Under the pieces are notes generated by a model. The model worked only from the letters and a program-made list of their open reading frames with translations. It made no database searches and had not been told where the DNA came from. Shown here one piece after another: positions 52,852-62,095 of a stretch of 64,000 nt of DNA (within the stretch, counting starts at the first letter, position 1; every line of letters begins with the position of its first letter). Origin of the DNA: CAZEAC01 sp964510065 (GTDB taxonomy: Bacteria; Bdellovibrionota_C; UBA2361; CAIXSY01); the NCBI GenBank assembly GCA_964510065.1, contig CAZEAC010000020.1:1-64000 (forward strand). Reading direction: 5' to 3'. The position numbers were made by a program, and so were the translations under genes.

Positions 52852-53999
52852 AATTCACCCTCCACATTGGAGCGTCCTTTTCCACCGATACTCTTCCTTT
52901 TACCTACTTTCGCACTTAAACGCCGACTATCCTTCTTAGTATCAAGCTTTATCTGCGCACGCCCACTCCCTCGAGCTCGTTCGCTTTGCACCAATATCTG
53001 CGCCCGTAAGCTTGGCGCGAACATAGAAGCCACCTTTTTGACAACATCATCAGCGCTTGGGTAGTAGATCTGCTCAAGTACCTTACTCGTCGGCGCAGAA
53101 GCATTCGGGAGCGTTATCCTACATGGTGCCGCACGCCAACTTGTCGGAAGCAACGCCTCCGAAACTGCGGCGACTAACTCTCCGGCAAGCCCGCAATTCT
53201 GCCATCCACCGTCGACGGCGCAAAGTCTTCCTGTTCGTCGTACTGATTCGATGATGCTGGATACATCAAGCGGATTTATTACACGCAGATCGATTACTTC
53301 TGCCTCGATTCCTTGCATCGAAAGCTTCTGCGCCGCGTCAAGACAGAGCTTGGTACTATAACTCGCGCCGACGAGTGTGATAGCATCACCTGATCGTAGG
53401 CAACGCGGCGACTCAAGTTCGAGCTTACCGACCTGTACCGGCGGAAGTACGGCTCGCTCCGCATAGAGCCAGCGATCATCGATATATACTACTGGTCCAT
53501 CATATAACACGCTTTCTATAAGGAGATCGCGCGCATCTTGCACCGTCGCCGGCAAGACCACGCGAAGTCCCGGTATATGCGCAAACCAGGAATGTAGCGC
53601 TTGTGAGTGCTGCGCACCCTGTTCGCCGCCGCGATTCACTATGCCACGAATGGTAACTCTCGGCACAGCCTGACCGCCGAACATCGCGGCCCATTTTGCT
53701 GCCTGATTCACGATCTGATCGACGGCCAAGATCATGAAATCAACTCTCGGGTGCACGACCACTGCTCTGTAGCCGCACAGTCCAGCGCCAAGCGCCGCAC
53801 CAGTACAGCCATTCTCGGAAACAGGAGAATCAATTATTCTATCGATGCCAAACTCCTTATCAAGGTCTTGCATCGAGTTACCGACATACCATGGCGCCCA
53901 AAGCCCTTGGCCGATTACGAACACTTCACGATGATGCGCGAGGAGGTATCGAAATCCTTCGCAAATCGCCTCGCCATAACTTATTTCTTTGGCACTCAT
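52848..53999 (-). CDS. Thiamine enzyme E1-beta-like subunit, glycan-cluster copy
   Basis: A 383-aa pyrimidine-binding subunit of an E1-type thiamine enzyme. SVSENGCTGAALGAGLCGYR, the PRVDFMILAVDQIVNQAAKW helix and a transketolase C-domain (VIDLRVINPLDVSSIIESV) show the fold. Unlike the copy at 27567 it has a C-terminal basic tail of about 50 residues (GSGRAQIKLDTKKDSRRL and further Lys/Arg). It overlaps both neighbours by ATGA. In this cluster it probably makes or transfers a two-carbon unit for a branched sugar rather than feeding central metabolism (inference). Confidence 0.85.
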   Translation of the reverse strand: MSAKEISYGEAICEGFRYLLAHHREVFVIGQGLWAPWYVGNSMQDLDKEFGIDRIIDSPVSENGCTGAALGAGLCGYRAVVVHPRVDFMILAVDQIVNQAAKWAAMFGGQAVPRVTIRGIVNRGGEQGAQHSQALHSWFAHIPGLRVVLPATVQDARDLLIESVLYDGPVVYIDDRWLYAERAVLPPVQVGKLELESPRCLRSGDAITLVGASYSTKLCLDAAQKLSMQGIEAEVIDLRVINPLDVSSIIESVRRTGRLCAVDGGWQNCGLAGELVAAVSEALLPTSWRAAPCRITLPNASAPTSKVLEQIYYPSADDVVKKVASMFAPSLRAQILVQSERARGSGRAQIKLDTKKDSRRLSAKVGKRKSIGGKGRSNVEGEL

Positions 54000-55075
54000 G
54001 ATTGAAGGAAGACCGTGTTTATTAGCTGATTAGTTGGCGGATAGGGATCCCTTCGCGCCGTTTCGACCGCGCTCTGCACTAATTCTTGCTCCTCCTGTTC
54101 AAGCGTTAAAAAATCTTTTGCGCTCATTGTGCGCGCAGTAAGAAGAGCCTCTTTCAATCTTGCAATCGGATCACGTTTTTTCCACGCGGCAATATCTTCT
54201 TCCTTTCGCCTAAGTCCCACATCAACATTCTCATCGGGACCAACGTGTCCGCACCAACGAAAAGTCACCGCTTCAAGAAATACCGGCCGTCTTTTTTCAC
54301 GTGCGGTCCGAAGAAGTGTACGCGCTGCCCTCGATACCGCAGCAACATCATTTCCATCTACCAGGAGCGATTCAATTCGATGCGCTACTGCAAAGCGCGA
54401 GACAAGGTCACTCGGTTGACGAAGCTTTATATCGAGATGGCTTGAATAGAGATTATTCTCGCACACAAAGATCACTGGAAGCTGCTGGGTGGCTGCAAGA
54501 TTCAAGCTCTCATGAAAACTGCCCTCTTCGCTCGAACCATCGCCGAAATAACTCACGGCCACGGCATCTCCACGATCGAATTTGAGTGCGATTGCTGCCC
54601 CCACAGCTATTGGAATCGTTGCCGCGACAATTGGTACCGATCCCATAAATCCGATAGAAGGATCAAAAAGATGCATTGAACCGCCCATTCCCCTCGAGCA
54701 GCCAGTGATTTTCCCCAATACCTCGGCAATAAGTGCCCGCACATCTCCGCCAAGTGCGAGAAAATGCGCATGCGAACGGTGCGCGCCGAAAACCTTATCG
54801 TTGGGCGTTAATGCACAAGATACTCCCGTCGCAATTGCCTCCTGACCGATGCCCAAATGGCACGGACAACGTGCTTCGCCGCTTCGCACGAGCTCTCCGA
54901 TCGCCTCTTCGCAATAGCGGATGCGAAGCATCGTTCGTAGAAATTGGCTTGCTTCCTTGGGCTCAAGCTCCTCAAGCAATACAGGAGCGGCAAACTGCTC
55001 CGGGTCGGCGAACGCAGCGAGATATTCTCTCTGACGCGGATCGACGATTGCACTTTCTCCTGCCACTCGATTCAC
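53996..55075 (-). CDS. Thiamine enzyme E1-alpha-like subunit, glycan-cluster copy
   Basis: A 359-aa alpha subunit. The thiamine-diphosphate motif is intact: YFGDGSSEEGSFHESLNLAA...VCENN. HRSHAHFLALGGDVRALIAE and GMGGSMHLFDPSIGFMGSV follow the E1 alpha pattern. The C-terminus MSAKDFLTLEQEEQELVQSA is typical of members that do not need the phosphorylation loop. It partners the beta-like protein and follows the aminotransferase gene by 11 bases. No E2 or E3 nearby, which supports a stand-alone carboligase or decarboxylase role. Confidence 0.87.
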   Translation of the reverse strand: MNRVAGESAIVDPRQREYLAAFADPEQFAAPVLLEELEPKEASQFLRTMLRIRYCEEAIGELVRSGEARCPCHLGIGQEAIATGVSCALTPNDKVFGAHRSHAHFLALGGDVRALIAEVLGKITGCSRGMGGSMHLFDPSIGFMGSVPIVAATIPIAVGAAIALKFDRGDAVAVSYFGDGSSEEGSFHESLNLAATQQLPVIFVCENNLYSSHLDIKLRQPSDLVSRFAVAHRIESLLVDGNDVAAVSRAARTLLRTAREKRRPVFLEAVTFRWCGHVGPDENVDVGLRRKEEDIAAWKKRDPIARLKEALLTARTMSAKDFLTLEQEEQELVQSAVETARRDPYPPTNQLINTVFLQS

Positions 55076-55086
55076 TCCTCTTGAAC

Positions 55087-56199
55087 CTAACTCTTATAAA
55101 ACGCGCGAATCGTATCGGTGATGTATGTCACGTCATCGTCGCTAAGAGTAATATTCATCGGCAACATAAAACAGCGCGCAAACAATCGATCGGTAGCAGG
55201 AAGTCCCTCGGTGCTCAGTTCAAGCCCTTTAAGTTGGTGCAGCGCCTTCCCGGCCCATTGAATAATGGTATGCACACCATGTTCCGTCAAATATGCCCGG
55301 AGCTTCTCACGCTGACCTGCTTCAAGCTCATAGTTCTGATACACATCAAAGTGCCGATCCTCCTCTGGAGCGGGAGGAAGGGTGAGATCCGATATATCGC
55401 GAAGCGCCGCCTCATAGCGTGCCGCTATCTCTCTACGACGTGTTATTGCTTTTTCGAAGCTTTTTAATTTGTGATCGAGAATTGCCGCCTGAAGATTATC
55501 GAGTCGCGCATTCGTACCCCAGCACACCACATCTCCGCTACTATCGCGGCCATGATCGCGAAGTTTATATACCTTATCTGCGATCTCATCATCATTGGTG
55601 ACCACCGCACCGCCGTCGCCAAAACAACCCAGAACCTTTGCCGGATAGAAGCTAAAAGTCCCGCATGCACCGAACGTTCCTGCGGATTTTCCTTTGAACT
55701 TCGAACCAAGCGCCTGCGCCGCATCTTCAATGACCCTAAGCCCGTGCTTTTTTGCGATGCCAAGTATCTGATCCATATCACAGGTGCGGCCATTAAGCTG
55801 AACCGGCATGAGCGCCTTTGTTCTCTTGGAAATTCTGCGTTCGATCGATTTCGGATCAACCATGTGATCCGCTGCGCAATCGGCGAGAATCGGCGTCGCG
55901 CCGACGAGGTGAATCGAAGCCGCCGACGCGACATAGGTGTGGGACGGCACGATAACCTCATCACCCTTCCCAATGCCCATTGCCATGAGGCCGAGGATCA
56001 ACGCATTGGTGCCGTCGGCCACTCCAATTGCGTGCTTGACTTTGAGAAAGCTCTGCAGGTTCTGTTCGAACTCTTTCAAGTCCTTCTGAAGTATATAGGC
56101 GCCTCGTGAACACACGTCGCGAATAACCGACATGAGCTGCTGCTCGTCGGCTTTAAAAAGGGCAGGATAGTTGAAAAATGGGATCTTACGCGCTTCCAT
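55087..56199 (-). CDS. DegT/DnrJ/EryC1-family sugar aminotransferase
   Basis: A 370-aa PLP enzyme of the sugar aminotransferase group. Landmarks are GVADGTNALILGLMAMGIGK, VIVPSHTYVASAASI and EDAAQALGSKFKGKSAG. The Schiff-base lysine is in SFYPAKVLGCFGDGG (about residue 185). It aminates a keto-sugar nucleotide. ATG 56199 begins at the family N-terminus MEARKIPFFNYPALF; the frame open to 56265 adds a basic stretch without support. First gene of the aminotransferase-E1 alpha-E1 beta-sugar transferase operon. Confidence 0.9.
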   Translation of the reverse strand: MEARKIPFFNYPALFKADEQQLMSVIRDVCSRGAYILQKDLKEFEQNLQSFLKVKHAIGVADGTNALILGLMAMGIGKGDEVIVPSHTYVASAASIHLVGATPILADCAADHMVDPKSIERRISKRTKALMPVQLNGRTCDMDQILGIAKKHGLRVIEDAAQALGSKFKGKSAGTFGACGTFSFYPAKVLGCFGDGGAVVTNDDEIADKVYKLRDHGRDSSGDVVCWGTNARLDNLQAAILDHKLKSFEKAITRRREIAARYEAALRDISDLTLPPAPEEDRHFDVYQNYELEAGQREKLRAYLTEHGVHTIIQWAGKALHQLKGLELSTEGLPATDRLFARCFMLPMNITLSDDDVTYITDTIRAFYKS

Positions 56200-56315
56200 G
56201 CTCGAAACGATAAAACACTTTTTCCGGCTTAGCGAGATGAATATTAAAAAGATAGCTCCGCACATGCGGCGCCCTTGAAATCCGTAAGTGCCTCATTTTT
56301 GGGGTAGGCGAGCCT

Positions 56316-57095
56316 CTACTTCGCCAAAACAAAGACCACTTTAAAGCAAAAGCGCCCTAGCCACGGGACACCAAGTAATCTTTGATCGAGTTTTCGCAAG
56401 AATTTTTCGACGGGCGCACTAAGCCGCGGTCCAAGCGCTACACGGAATGGGTAAAGCAGAAAGATGAAGAAATGGTAATATTCAACTCTCACGCTCCTAA
56501 AAAATTTCTTTGCGTACTCAACGTCTTCAAGTTTGACGATATGGTCGACAGCCCATGCCGTGCGTTTTCCTCGCCATACATTTATTCGCCTATTTAAGTT
56601 GAAAATTGGATTATGCCCGAGACACTCCAAGCCAATTAATTTGCCTCCAGGCGCAAGCAGCTCTGCAAAGAGGGGAAGCGCAGTACGAACATTAATACTT
56701 GAAAAAACTTCATGATCTATGATCAGGTCGAATTTTTCTGGCGAATTCGAAAGTTCGTCGATATCAGTCAATTCATACCTGACTCGCGGTGAGATTGGAT
56801 CATCTAATCCGCGCGCGACGTTAATTGCTGCTTGTACATTATCAATCGCCAAAACTTGGCCCCCCGCTTCAGCGGCAAGCCGCGAGTGAAATCCGCTGCC
56901 GCACCCTATCTCCAGCACTCTGCTTCCTTTCGACGCGGATATGAGAAGCTGTCGGAATCTGTTTTCACTCTCAAAAAGAAAATCTTCCCGGACTTCCGAA
57001 GAGGCAAATTCTTTTCCGGTCGAATAAAGCGCCTGGTACGCGGCTTTCTCTGCCTCTTTAGATTTCTGGTAACGATTAATTTCAAGGGCTTCCAT
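56316..57095 (-). CDS. SAM methyltransferase (glycan cluster)
   Basis: A 259-aa class I methyltransferase with motif I SRVLEIGCGSGFHSRLAA (about residues 56-73), motif II VLAIDN, DLIIDHEVFSSI and the post-motif GGKLIGLECLG. A C-terminal hydrophobic segment (YYHFFIFLLYPFRVALG, about 205-221) may touch the membrane. A strong GGAGG precedes ATG 57095. It probably methylates a sugar or lipid-linked intermediate of the cluster. 116 bases separate it from the aminotransferase gene, with no terminator seen. Confidence 0.85.
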   Translation of the reverse strand: MEALEINRYQKSKEAEKAAYQALYSTGKEFASSEVREDFLFESENRFRQLLISASKGSRVLEIGCGSGFHSRLAAEAGGQVLAIDNVQAAINVARGLDDPISPRVRYELTDIDELSNSPEKFDLIIDHEVFSSINVRTALPLFAELLAPGGKLIGLECLGHNPIFNLNRRINVWRGKRTAWAVDHIVKLEDVEYAKKFFRSVRVEYYHFFIFLLYPFRVALGPRLSAPVEKFLRKLDQRLLGVPWLGRFCFKVVFVLAK

Positions 57096-57391
57096 AGTCC
57101 TCCAAAACTAGCCACGCACGTTGAGCAAGCGAAGTGACCTTCTTGCTTCCGCTACGTGCATCCCTGAGCTCTGGATTTTTTTAAACTATATTCAGGCTAA
57201 AGTAACTAGCTACTGTCCACTTGATATAAAAACGACAGAAGCTATTTGCCGTAGCCCGCGTAACTACTCGAGAATGCTGCAAGACTGGCGAAGATTTTTT
57301 GCGGCGCGAACTGCCTGCGGCAAGCATTCCACGCTTGTCGCTTGAGCGAACTCCGAGTAAGCTAAATGTGTAAAATATCATAAGAAAAAGC

Positions 57392-58231
57392 ATGCTTCCG
57401 AAGTTCATTTCAATTGGACCACAACGAACAGCCACCACCTGGCTCTACGAGTGTCTCAAGTCTCACGTCATATTTCCGAAGGGCGTTAAAGAAACTCAAT
57501 TCTTCGACAAACACTATTCAAAGGGAATAAAGTGGTACGCCGAACACTTCCCGCCGGGAGACGCTTCTCCGTTAGCTGGCGAAATTGCCCCTACTTACTT
57601 TCACTCCGATGAAGCGCCCGAACGAATCAAGACACACCTCGGAGGTATAAAAATAATCTGCTCGCTGCGAGACCCAGTCCAACGTCTTTATTCATTATAC
57701 AAGCTGATGCTTGAGTATGGGATGACACACTCCTCGTTTGAGGACGCATTGAAGAATCATCCATTCATGCTTGATTCAAGCCGCTATGCCTACCACGTTG
57801 AGCGTTGGATTGAGCTTTTCGGACGAGAGCGCGTACTCGTGCTTTTTTATGAGGATCTGCAGAGTTCGCCGGAGAACTATCTGACTAAAGTGTGTGATTT
57901 TTTAGAGCTCCCGAATATCGAGCTACCCGCGCACATGCGCGGCGCTCCGGACAAGGAAGCGCCTGCGCGAAATCTCATGCTGGCTTCATGTGGGCAGAAA
58001 ATCGCCGATTTCCTCCGATCTCATCGCTGCTATAGAATAATTAATGGTGCAAAAGCGCTCGGGCTTAAATCGATTTTTTTTGGAGGCGGCCAACCTCTTC
58101 CCGGCCTTTTGAATTCCACTGAAACCGCGCTTCGCGAACAATTCCAAGATGATATCAATATGCTCGAGCGCCTCCTTAAACGAGATCTCTCCGCCTGGAA
58201 GCCGCACAACCACTCGCTCGCTACTTCATAA
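57392..58231 (+). CDS. PAPS-dependent sulfotransferase
   Basis: A 279-aa sulfotransferase. The 5'-phosphosulfate loop is GPQRTATTWLYECL (residues 8-21) and the 3'-phosphate site is CSLRDPVQRLYSLY (about 90-103). LVLFYEDLQSSPENYLTKVC (about 150) follows the family pattern. It transfers sulfate from PAPS to a hydroxyl of a glycan or lipid. A TAAAAT -10 (57371-57376) lies close to the start, and no ribosome site is visible. Its TAA shares one base with the next ATG (TAATG). Confidence 0.9.
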   Translation: MLPKFISIGPQRTATTWLYECLKSHVIFPKGVKETQFFDKHYSKGIKWYAEHFPPGDASPLAGEIAPTYFHSDEAPERIKTHLGGIKIICSLRDPVQRLYSLYKLMLEYGMTHSSFEDALKNHPFMLDSSRYAYHVERWIELFGRERVLVLFYEDLQSSPENYLTKVCDFLELPNIELPAHMRGAPDKEAPARNLMLASCGQKIADFLRSHRCYRIINGAKALGLKSIFFGGGQPLPGLLNSTETALREQFQDDINMLERLLKRDLSAWKPHNHSLATS

Positions 58232-59442
58232 TGGAATTGGTCAAATCATTCTTAGCCAAGTTGAGCTTGATGACGTTCGGAGTGGGACTGGCACTCGGGA
58301 TCGGAGAATTCTGTGTTCGAGCCGGCGCGCTCACGCAGGATGCCAATAAGTATATTTTCGACGAGACTCTTGGACATCGCCGCCCGCCAGACATCAAAGG
58401 CCACTATGAAACCACGGAATTTCGGACGTCAGTCGAATTCAATTCCGCGGGCTATCGCGACAAAGCACGATCACGCCTCAAGCCTAAGGACAATTTGAGA
58501 ATTGCGGTGCTTGGCGATTCATATATGGAGGGGCTCCAGGTCGATTTTTCGGAAGTATTCTCACAACAACTTGAGCGGGCGCTACTTCTTCACGCACCAT
58601 CGACCTCGATTGAAGTGCTTAATTTTGGAGTTTCTGGATACGGAACGACTCAGGAATATCTTCAAATTCCTGAGATTCTGTCATATCAGCCAAATGTAGT
58701 AGTGCTTGCCTTCCTTACCGGAAATGATGTCCGAAACAACAACATTTTGCTCGATCAGAAAACCAATGATTACGGCCTTGCGCAACGTCCGTATCTTGAG
58801 CTCGACAATAATGGGGCACACTTTCACTCACCTGGCCCAGAGGCAAAAAGAGCATTCGAACGAACTGGGTGGCGATATCTCCTATTTGATTCTAGCAAAC
58901 TCATTCAAACAGTTCATTCACGCATGCGGCAGAACACGGGCGTCGCCAAGATTATGGTTAATTTGGGATTTCTTTCGGCTAGCACCTTCCACCTCATGCA
59001 TGGAATTCCCACCGATTATCAGATCTACTCTATGCAACCTGCCCCTGAGTGGCAGCAGGCTTGGGGCAGCACGAAATACTTGCTCGCTTCCATGCATTCT
59101 GAGCTGCGCGAAGCTGGCGTACCCTTGGTTGTCGTGTCCTTGACCAATCGAGAGCAGATATACAAGACTGATTGGCAGGCTATTCTTCGCCAATATCCCT
59201 TAATGAACTCCCAAACTTGGGATCTAGAACTTCCCTCAAACAAGCTTTCGGCAATTTTGCAAGAGCTGGGAATCCCGGAAATCCGACTCCTCGAGAAATT
59301 TCGACGTTATGCCGAAGCGCCGGAATCTGCTAGGCTTCATTATGAGCTCGATGGTCATTGGACCAAGGTCGGACATCGACTGGGGGCCGAAATAGTAGCG
59401 TCCGAGTTATGGCAACACAACTACTTAGGGATCGCGAGGTGA
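58231..59442 (+). CDS. Membrane-anchored SGNH-family protein
   Basis: 403 aa. An N-terminal anchor (LSLMTFGVGLALGIGEFCV) leads to an SGNH domain: block I IAVLGDSYMEGLQ (about 91-103), TGNDVRNNN, and the terminal YELDGHWTKVGHRLGA with the Asp-His pair. AlgX/AlgJ-like and other polysaccharide O-acetyltransferases use this fold outside the inner membrane. It lies between a sulfotransferase and a glycosyltransferase on the same strand. Esterase or acyltransferase cannot be separated from sequence alone. Confidence 0.82.
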   Translation: MELVKSFLAKLSLMTFGVGLALGIGEFCVRAGALTQDANKYIFDETLGHRRPPDIKGHYETTEFRTSVEFNSAGYRDKARSRLKPKDNLRIAVLGDSYMEGLQVDFSEVFSQQLERALLLHAPSTSIEVLNFGVSGYGTTQEYLQIPEILSYQPNVVVLAFLTGNDVRNNNILLDQKTNDYGLAQRPYLELDNNGAHFHSPGPEAKRAFERTGWRYLLFDSSKLIQTVHSRMRQNTGVAKIMVNLGFLSASTFHLMHGIPTDYQIYSMQPAPEWQQAWGSTKYLLASMHSELREAGVPLVVVSLTNREQIYKTDWQAILRQYPLMNSQTWDLELPSNKLSAILQELGIPEIRLLEKFRRYAEAPESARLHYELDGHWTKVGHRLGAEIVASELWQHNYLGIAR

Positions 59443-60614
59443 GGCTCAACGTAAAATGTGAGTTGGATCGCCCTTGCCCCGGAAGGATCAAGGTGCTGTA
59501 CGTCATTTCTTCGCTCAACCGAGGCGGGGCCGAAAAACAGCTTTTTTTGTTACTTTCAGGGCTCGACAGGAATATTTATCAGCCATCTCTCGTGACGCTA
59601 TCGGACGGTGAGTGGAGCGAGGCGCTTAAGAAGCTCAACATTCCCGTGACAGTTATTGGCCTCCAATCGCGCATACGCCAGATCGTTCGCCTATTTCAAA
59701 TATACCGCACTGAAAAGCCAGTAATTCTTCACTGTATCGGAACGTCGGCTGGACTACGTGGAAGAATTGCAGAATTTTTTTATCGAATCCCTGTTACGAT
59801 AATGTCGGAGCGTTCTTCACCGGAGCGACTCGCATTGGTTTCCCGACTCGCTGAGTGGTTTCTAAATCTGTTCACCGATCGAGTAATTACAAACTCCTCT
59901 CACGCGCTACGGTACTTTGAAAAGCATCCGCTCCTTAAGTCGTGTCAAATTACGGTAATCCACAACGGCATCGAAGACACTCCCCTCCCAACCTTACAAG
60001 CATCGAAGCGGCCTCTCGACCAATCATCGAAAATAAATATTGGGTATCTCGCTAATATGATCGCCCTAAAGAATCATGAGCTGGTGATCCGAGCTGCAGA
60101 AATACTCAAGAATGAGATCCCAGGCCTGCACTTTTATTTTGCCGGAGATGGTCCTCGATTACAGGAGCTAAAGAGCCTTTGTCGTGCAATAGGGCTCGAG
60201 GATCGCTTTGTCTTTCTCGGACAGATAAGCTCGAGCCAAGATTTTTTGGCTACCTTGGATTTTTATGTGCATGCCTCAAAGATTGAAGGGGCGCCGAACG
60301 CTATTATGGAGGCCATGGTATCAGGGATTCCCGTGGTTGCAGCACCTTCGGAAGGCGCGATAGAAGTACTTGAACAGGGCAAACTGGGAACATTACTCAA
60401 AGACTTTGAACCCTCTTCGCTCGCACAAAGCATCAGAGAAGTGGTCCACAACAAGGTCGACTACCGAGGCATGGCCGCGACAGCTTCAGAGTTAACGAGA
60501 ACTAAATACAGTGTCGCACGAATGGTAGAGGCGACCGAGCGAATTTACCAAGAGGAAATTTGCCGGATTGCATGGCAAACACCTGTCGCACAAGTTACTG
60601 CGGATAACAGCTAG
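59439..60614 (+). CDS. Glycosyltransferase family 4
   Basis: A 391-aa GT-B enzyme. The opening is VLYVISSLNRGGAEKQLFLL, the donor half SKINIGYLANMIALKNHELV, and the EX7E-type site is KIEGAPNAIMEAMVSGIPVV (about 300). GTG 59439 overlaps the upstream stop as GTGA and has AGGGA eight bases before it, so I prefer it to ATG 59358 or 59409 lying inside the SGNH gene. It adds a sugar to the lipid-linked glycan. The polymerase gene follows after two bases. Confidence 0.9.
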   Translation: MRLNVKCELDRPCPGRIKVLYVISSLNRGGAEKQLFLLLSGLDRNIYQPSLVTLSDGEWSEALKKLNIPVTVIGLQSRIRQIVRLFQIYRTEKPVILHCIGTSAGLRGRIAEFFYRIPVTIMSERSSPERLALVSRLAEWFLNLFTDRVITNSSHALRYFEKHPLLKSCQITVIHNGIEDTPLPTLQASKRPLDQSSKINIGYLANMIALKNHELVIRAAEILKNEIPGLHFYFAGDGPRLQELKSLCRAIGLEDRFVFLGQISSSQDFLATLDFYVHASKIEGAPNAIMEAMVSGIPVVAAPSEGAIEVLEQGKLGTLLKDFEPSSLAQSIREVVHNKVDYRGMAATASELTRTKYSVARMVEATERIYQEEICRIAWQTPVAQVTADNS

Positions 60615-60616
60615 TC

Positions 60617-62071
60617 ATGAGCGCTCGATCTTCCCTAATTACAGGCGTTGCATTCCGGTCGTTCCCTTTTTTTGTAATTGCAATTCTTTCCCTGCTGATT
60701 ACGCTTGTCTTGATCAACGATTCTTCGCCGGAATCGCAGGCGGTGATAAGCGCAGTGCCACTTAATGTAATGCTTCTCTATTTGCTTTATCGACACCGCT
60801 CGATTGTTGACGGCAATTTCGTTTTCTTGCTCTTTTTCGCTCTCCACTACAGTATCATGGTGCCTCTTTATACAACCGCACGCATTTGGGCCTCGTTCTG
60901 GCAATCGGAAATCGCCTTTGATTGGGCACTTACCACCAAGTGCAATATTATTTCAACAATTGCACTTGCGGGCTACGCGCTTGGAATCTTTAGTGCCGAG
61001 GCCCATTATCGGGTAAAAAAGCAGCAAGGCCCTCCCACTTCCGGCGCTGCCAAGGCCATGGATTCATCCAAGCAAATTAGAAAGCTGATTGGCATCTTTA
61101 TCGCGGTTGGACTTTTATCTTGGATCGCGATTTTAGTGCAGAATTCCGACATTTCGGATCTTCTTCTGGGGCGTCCGCTCAATCGAATGACGTTTCCGGA
61201 TTACGGTGGGGCTTACCTTTTTATGCTGCTCTTTTGTATAGGTCACGCATATCTCTTGTTTACAGTCCTCGTGCGCAAGTCGCGTTATTTTTTGATTCTT
61301 TCCATTCTTGCGATTCTTCCGACGCTCTACTTACTTCTCATAAAAGGTGCGAGACACGAGTTCGTGGTAGTTCCTTTTGCTGCATATATTCTTTTTAGAA
61401 AGCATGGCTCCAAAGTCCTCAAGAATCCCCTTTTCTATAAAGCGTCGCGTACGCTCTTCGCACTAATTATCTTGGCGTTATCGGCTGGTTTTCTCGTTTT
61501 CTATACTCGTTACCGCTCCGGACTGGAATCTTACACTTTTGAGGAGATTCCCTACTTCCTGCACTCTCTCGCCGACGCGGCGGGCTATATGATTGTAGTA
61601 AAAACAGTTCCTGAAACTTTTGATTATTGGTACGGGATGACCTACCTATATCCAATTCTCAATCATATTCCTGCGGCTATCTTTCCATCAAAATATGAAT
61701 ACATGTATGGAGTAAACCGTTTCACTGAACTGTTTTATGGGTATAACGCAACACTAGATACGAGCACAGTCTCACACACCTACTCATTGCTTGGCGAAGT
61801 TTATTTCAACTTTGGCGTGCTCGGCACTCCTTTCGCACTATTCGTACTCGGCTATGTCATAACTCGAATGTACTTACATTACCGGTCAAACAATTCATCA
61901 TTATTTTATTGCTACTGTTACGCGCTGTTCGTTCCAATATTCATTCTCTATACAGTAAAGGCAGGAATAGTTTCAGGACTTATATACTACCTTCAAAATG
62001 TATTAATGATCTTCGCGTTCCCTTTACTATTCTTTTACAGAAAATACGGCATCTCGAAGAAGTTAGGCTAA
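60617..62071 (+). CDS. O-antigen/oligosaccharide repeat-unit polymerase (Wzy-like)
   Basis: A 484-aa polytopic membrane protein with about 12 helices and a large extracytoplasmic loop around residues 300-400 (YRSGLESYTFEEIPYFLHSL, NHIPAAIFPSKYEYMYG). That layout is typical of Wzy and EpsG-like polymerases, which otherwise share little sequence. It polymerises undecaprenyl-linked repeats in the periplasm. Its position after the glycosyltransferase supports this reading. A ligase (WaaL) is the main alternative. Confidence 0.75.
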   Translation: MSARSSLITGVAFRSFPFFVIAILSLLITLVLINDSSPESQAVISAVPLNVMLLYLLYRHRSIVDGNFVFLLFFALHYSIMVPLYTTARIWASFWQSEIAFDWALTTKCNIISTIALAGYALGIFSAEAHYRVKKQQGPPTSGAAKAMDSSKQIRKLIGIFIAVGLLSWIAILVQNSDISDLLLGRPLNRMTFPDYGGAYLFMLLFCIGHAYLLFTVLVRKSRYFLILSILAILPTLYLLLIKGARHEFVVVPFAAYILFRKHGSKVLKNPLFYKASRTLFALIILALSAGFLVFYTRYRSGLESYTFEEIPYFLHSLADAAGYMIVVKTVPETFDYWYGMTYLYPILNHIPAAIFPSKYEYMYGVNRFTELFYGYNATLDTSTVSHTYSLLGEVYFNFGVLGTPFALFVLGYVITRMYLHYRSNNSSLFYCYCYALFVPIFILYTVKAGIVSGLIYYLQNVLMIFAFPLLFFYRKYGISKKLG

Positions 62072-62095
62072 GCACGGCAAGCGTGCTGCCTGAAG

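Noticed and set aside
52848..55075. Second pyruvate dehydrogenase complex
   Set aside because: Only E1 subunits are present and they sit in a glycan operon, so a second catabolic complex is unlikely.
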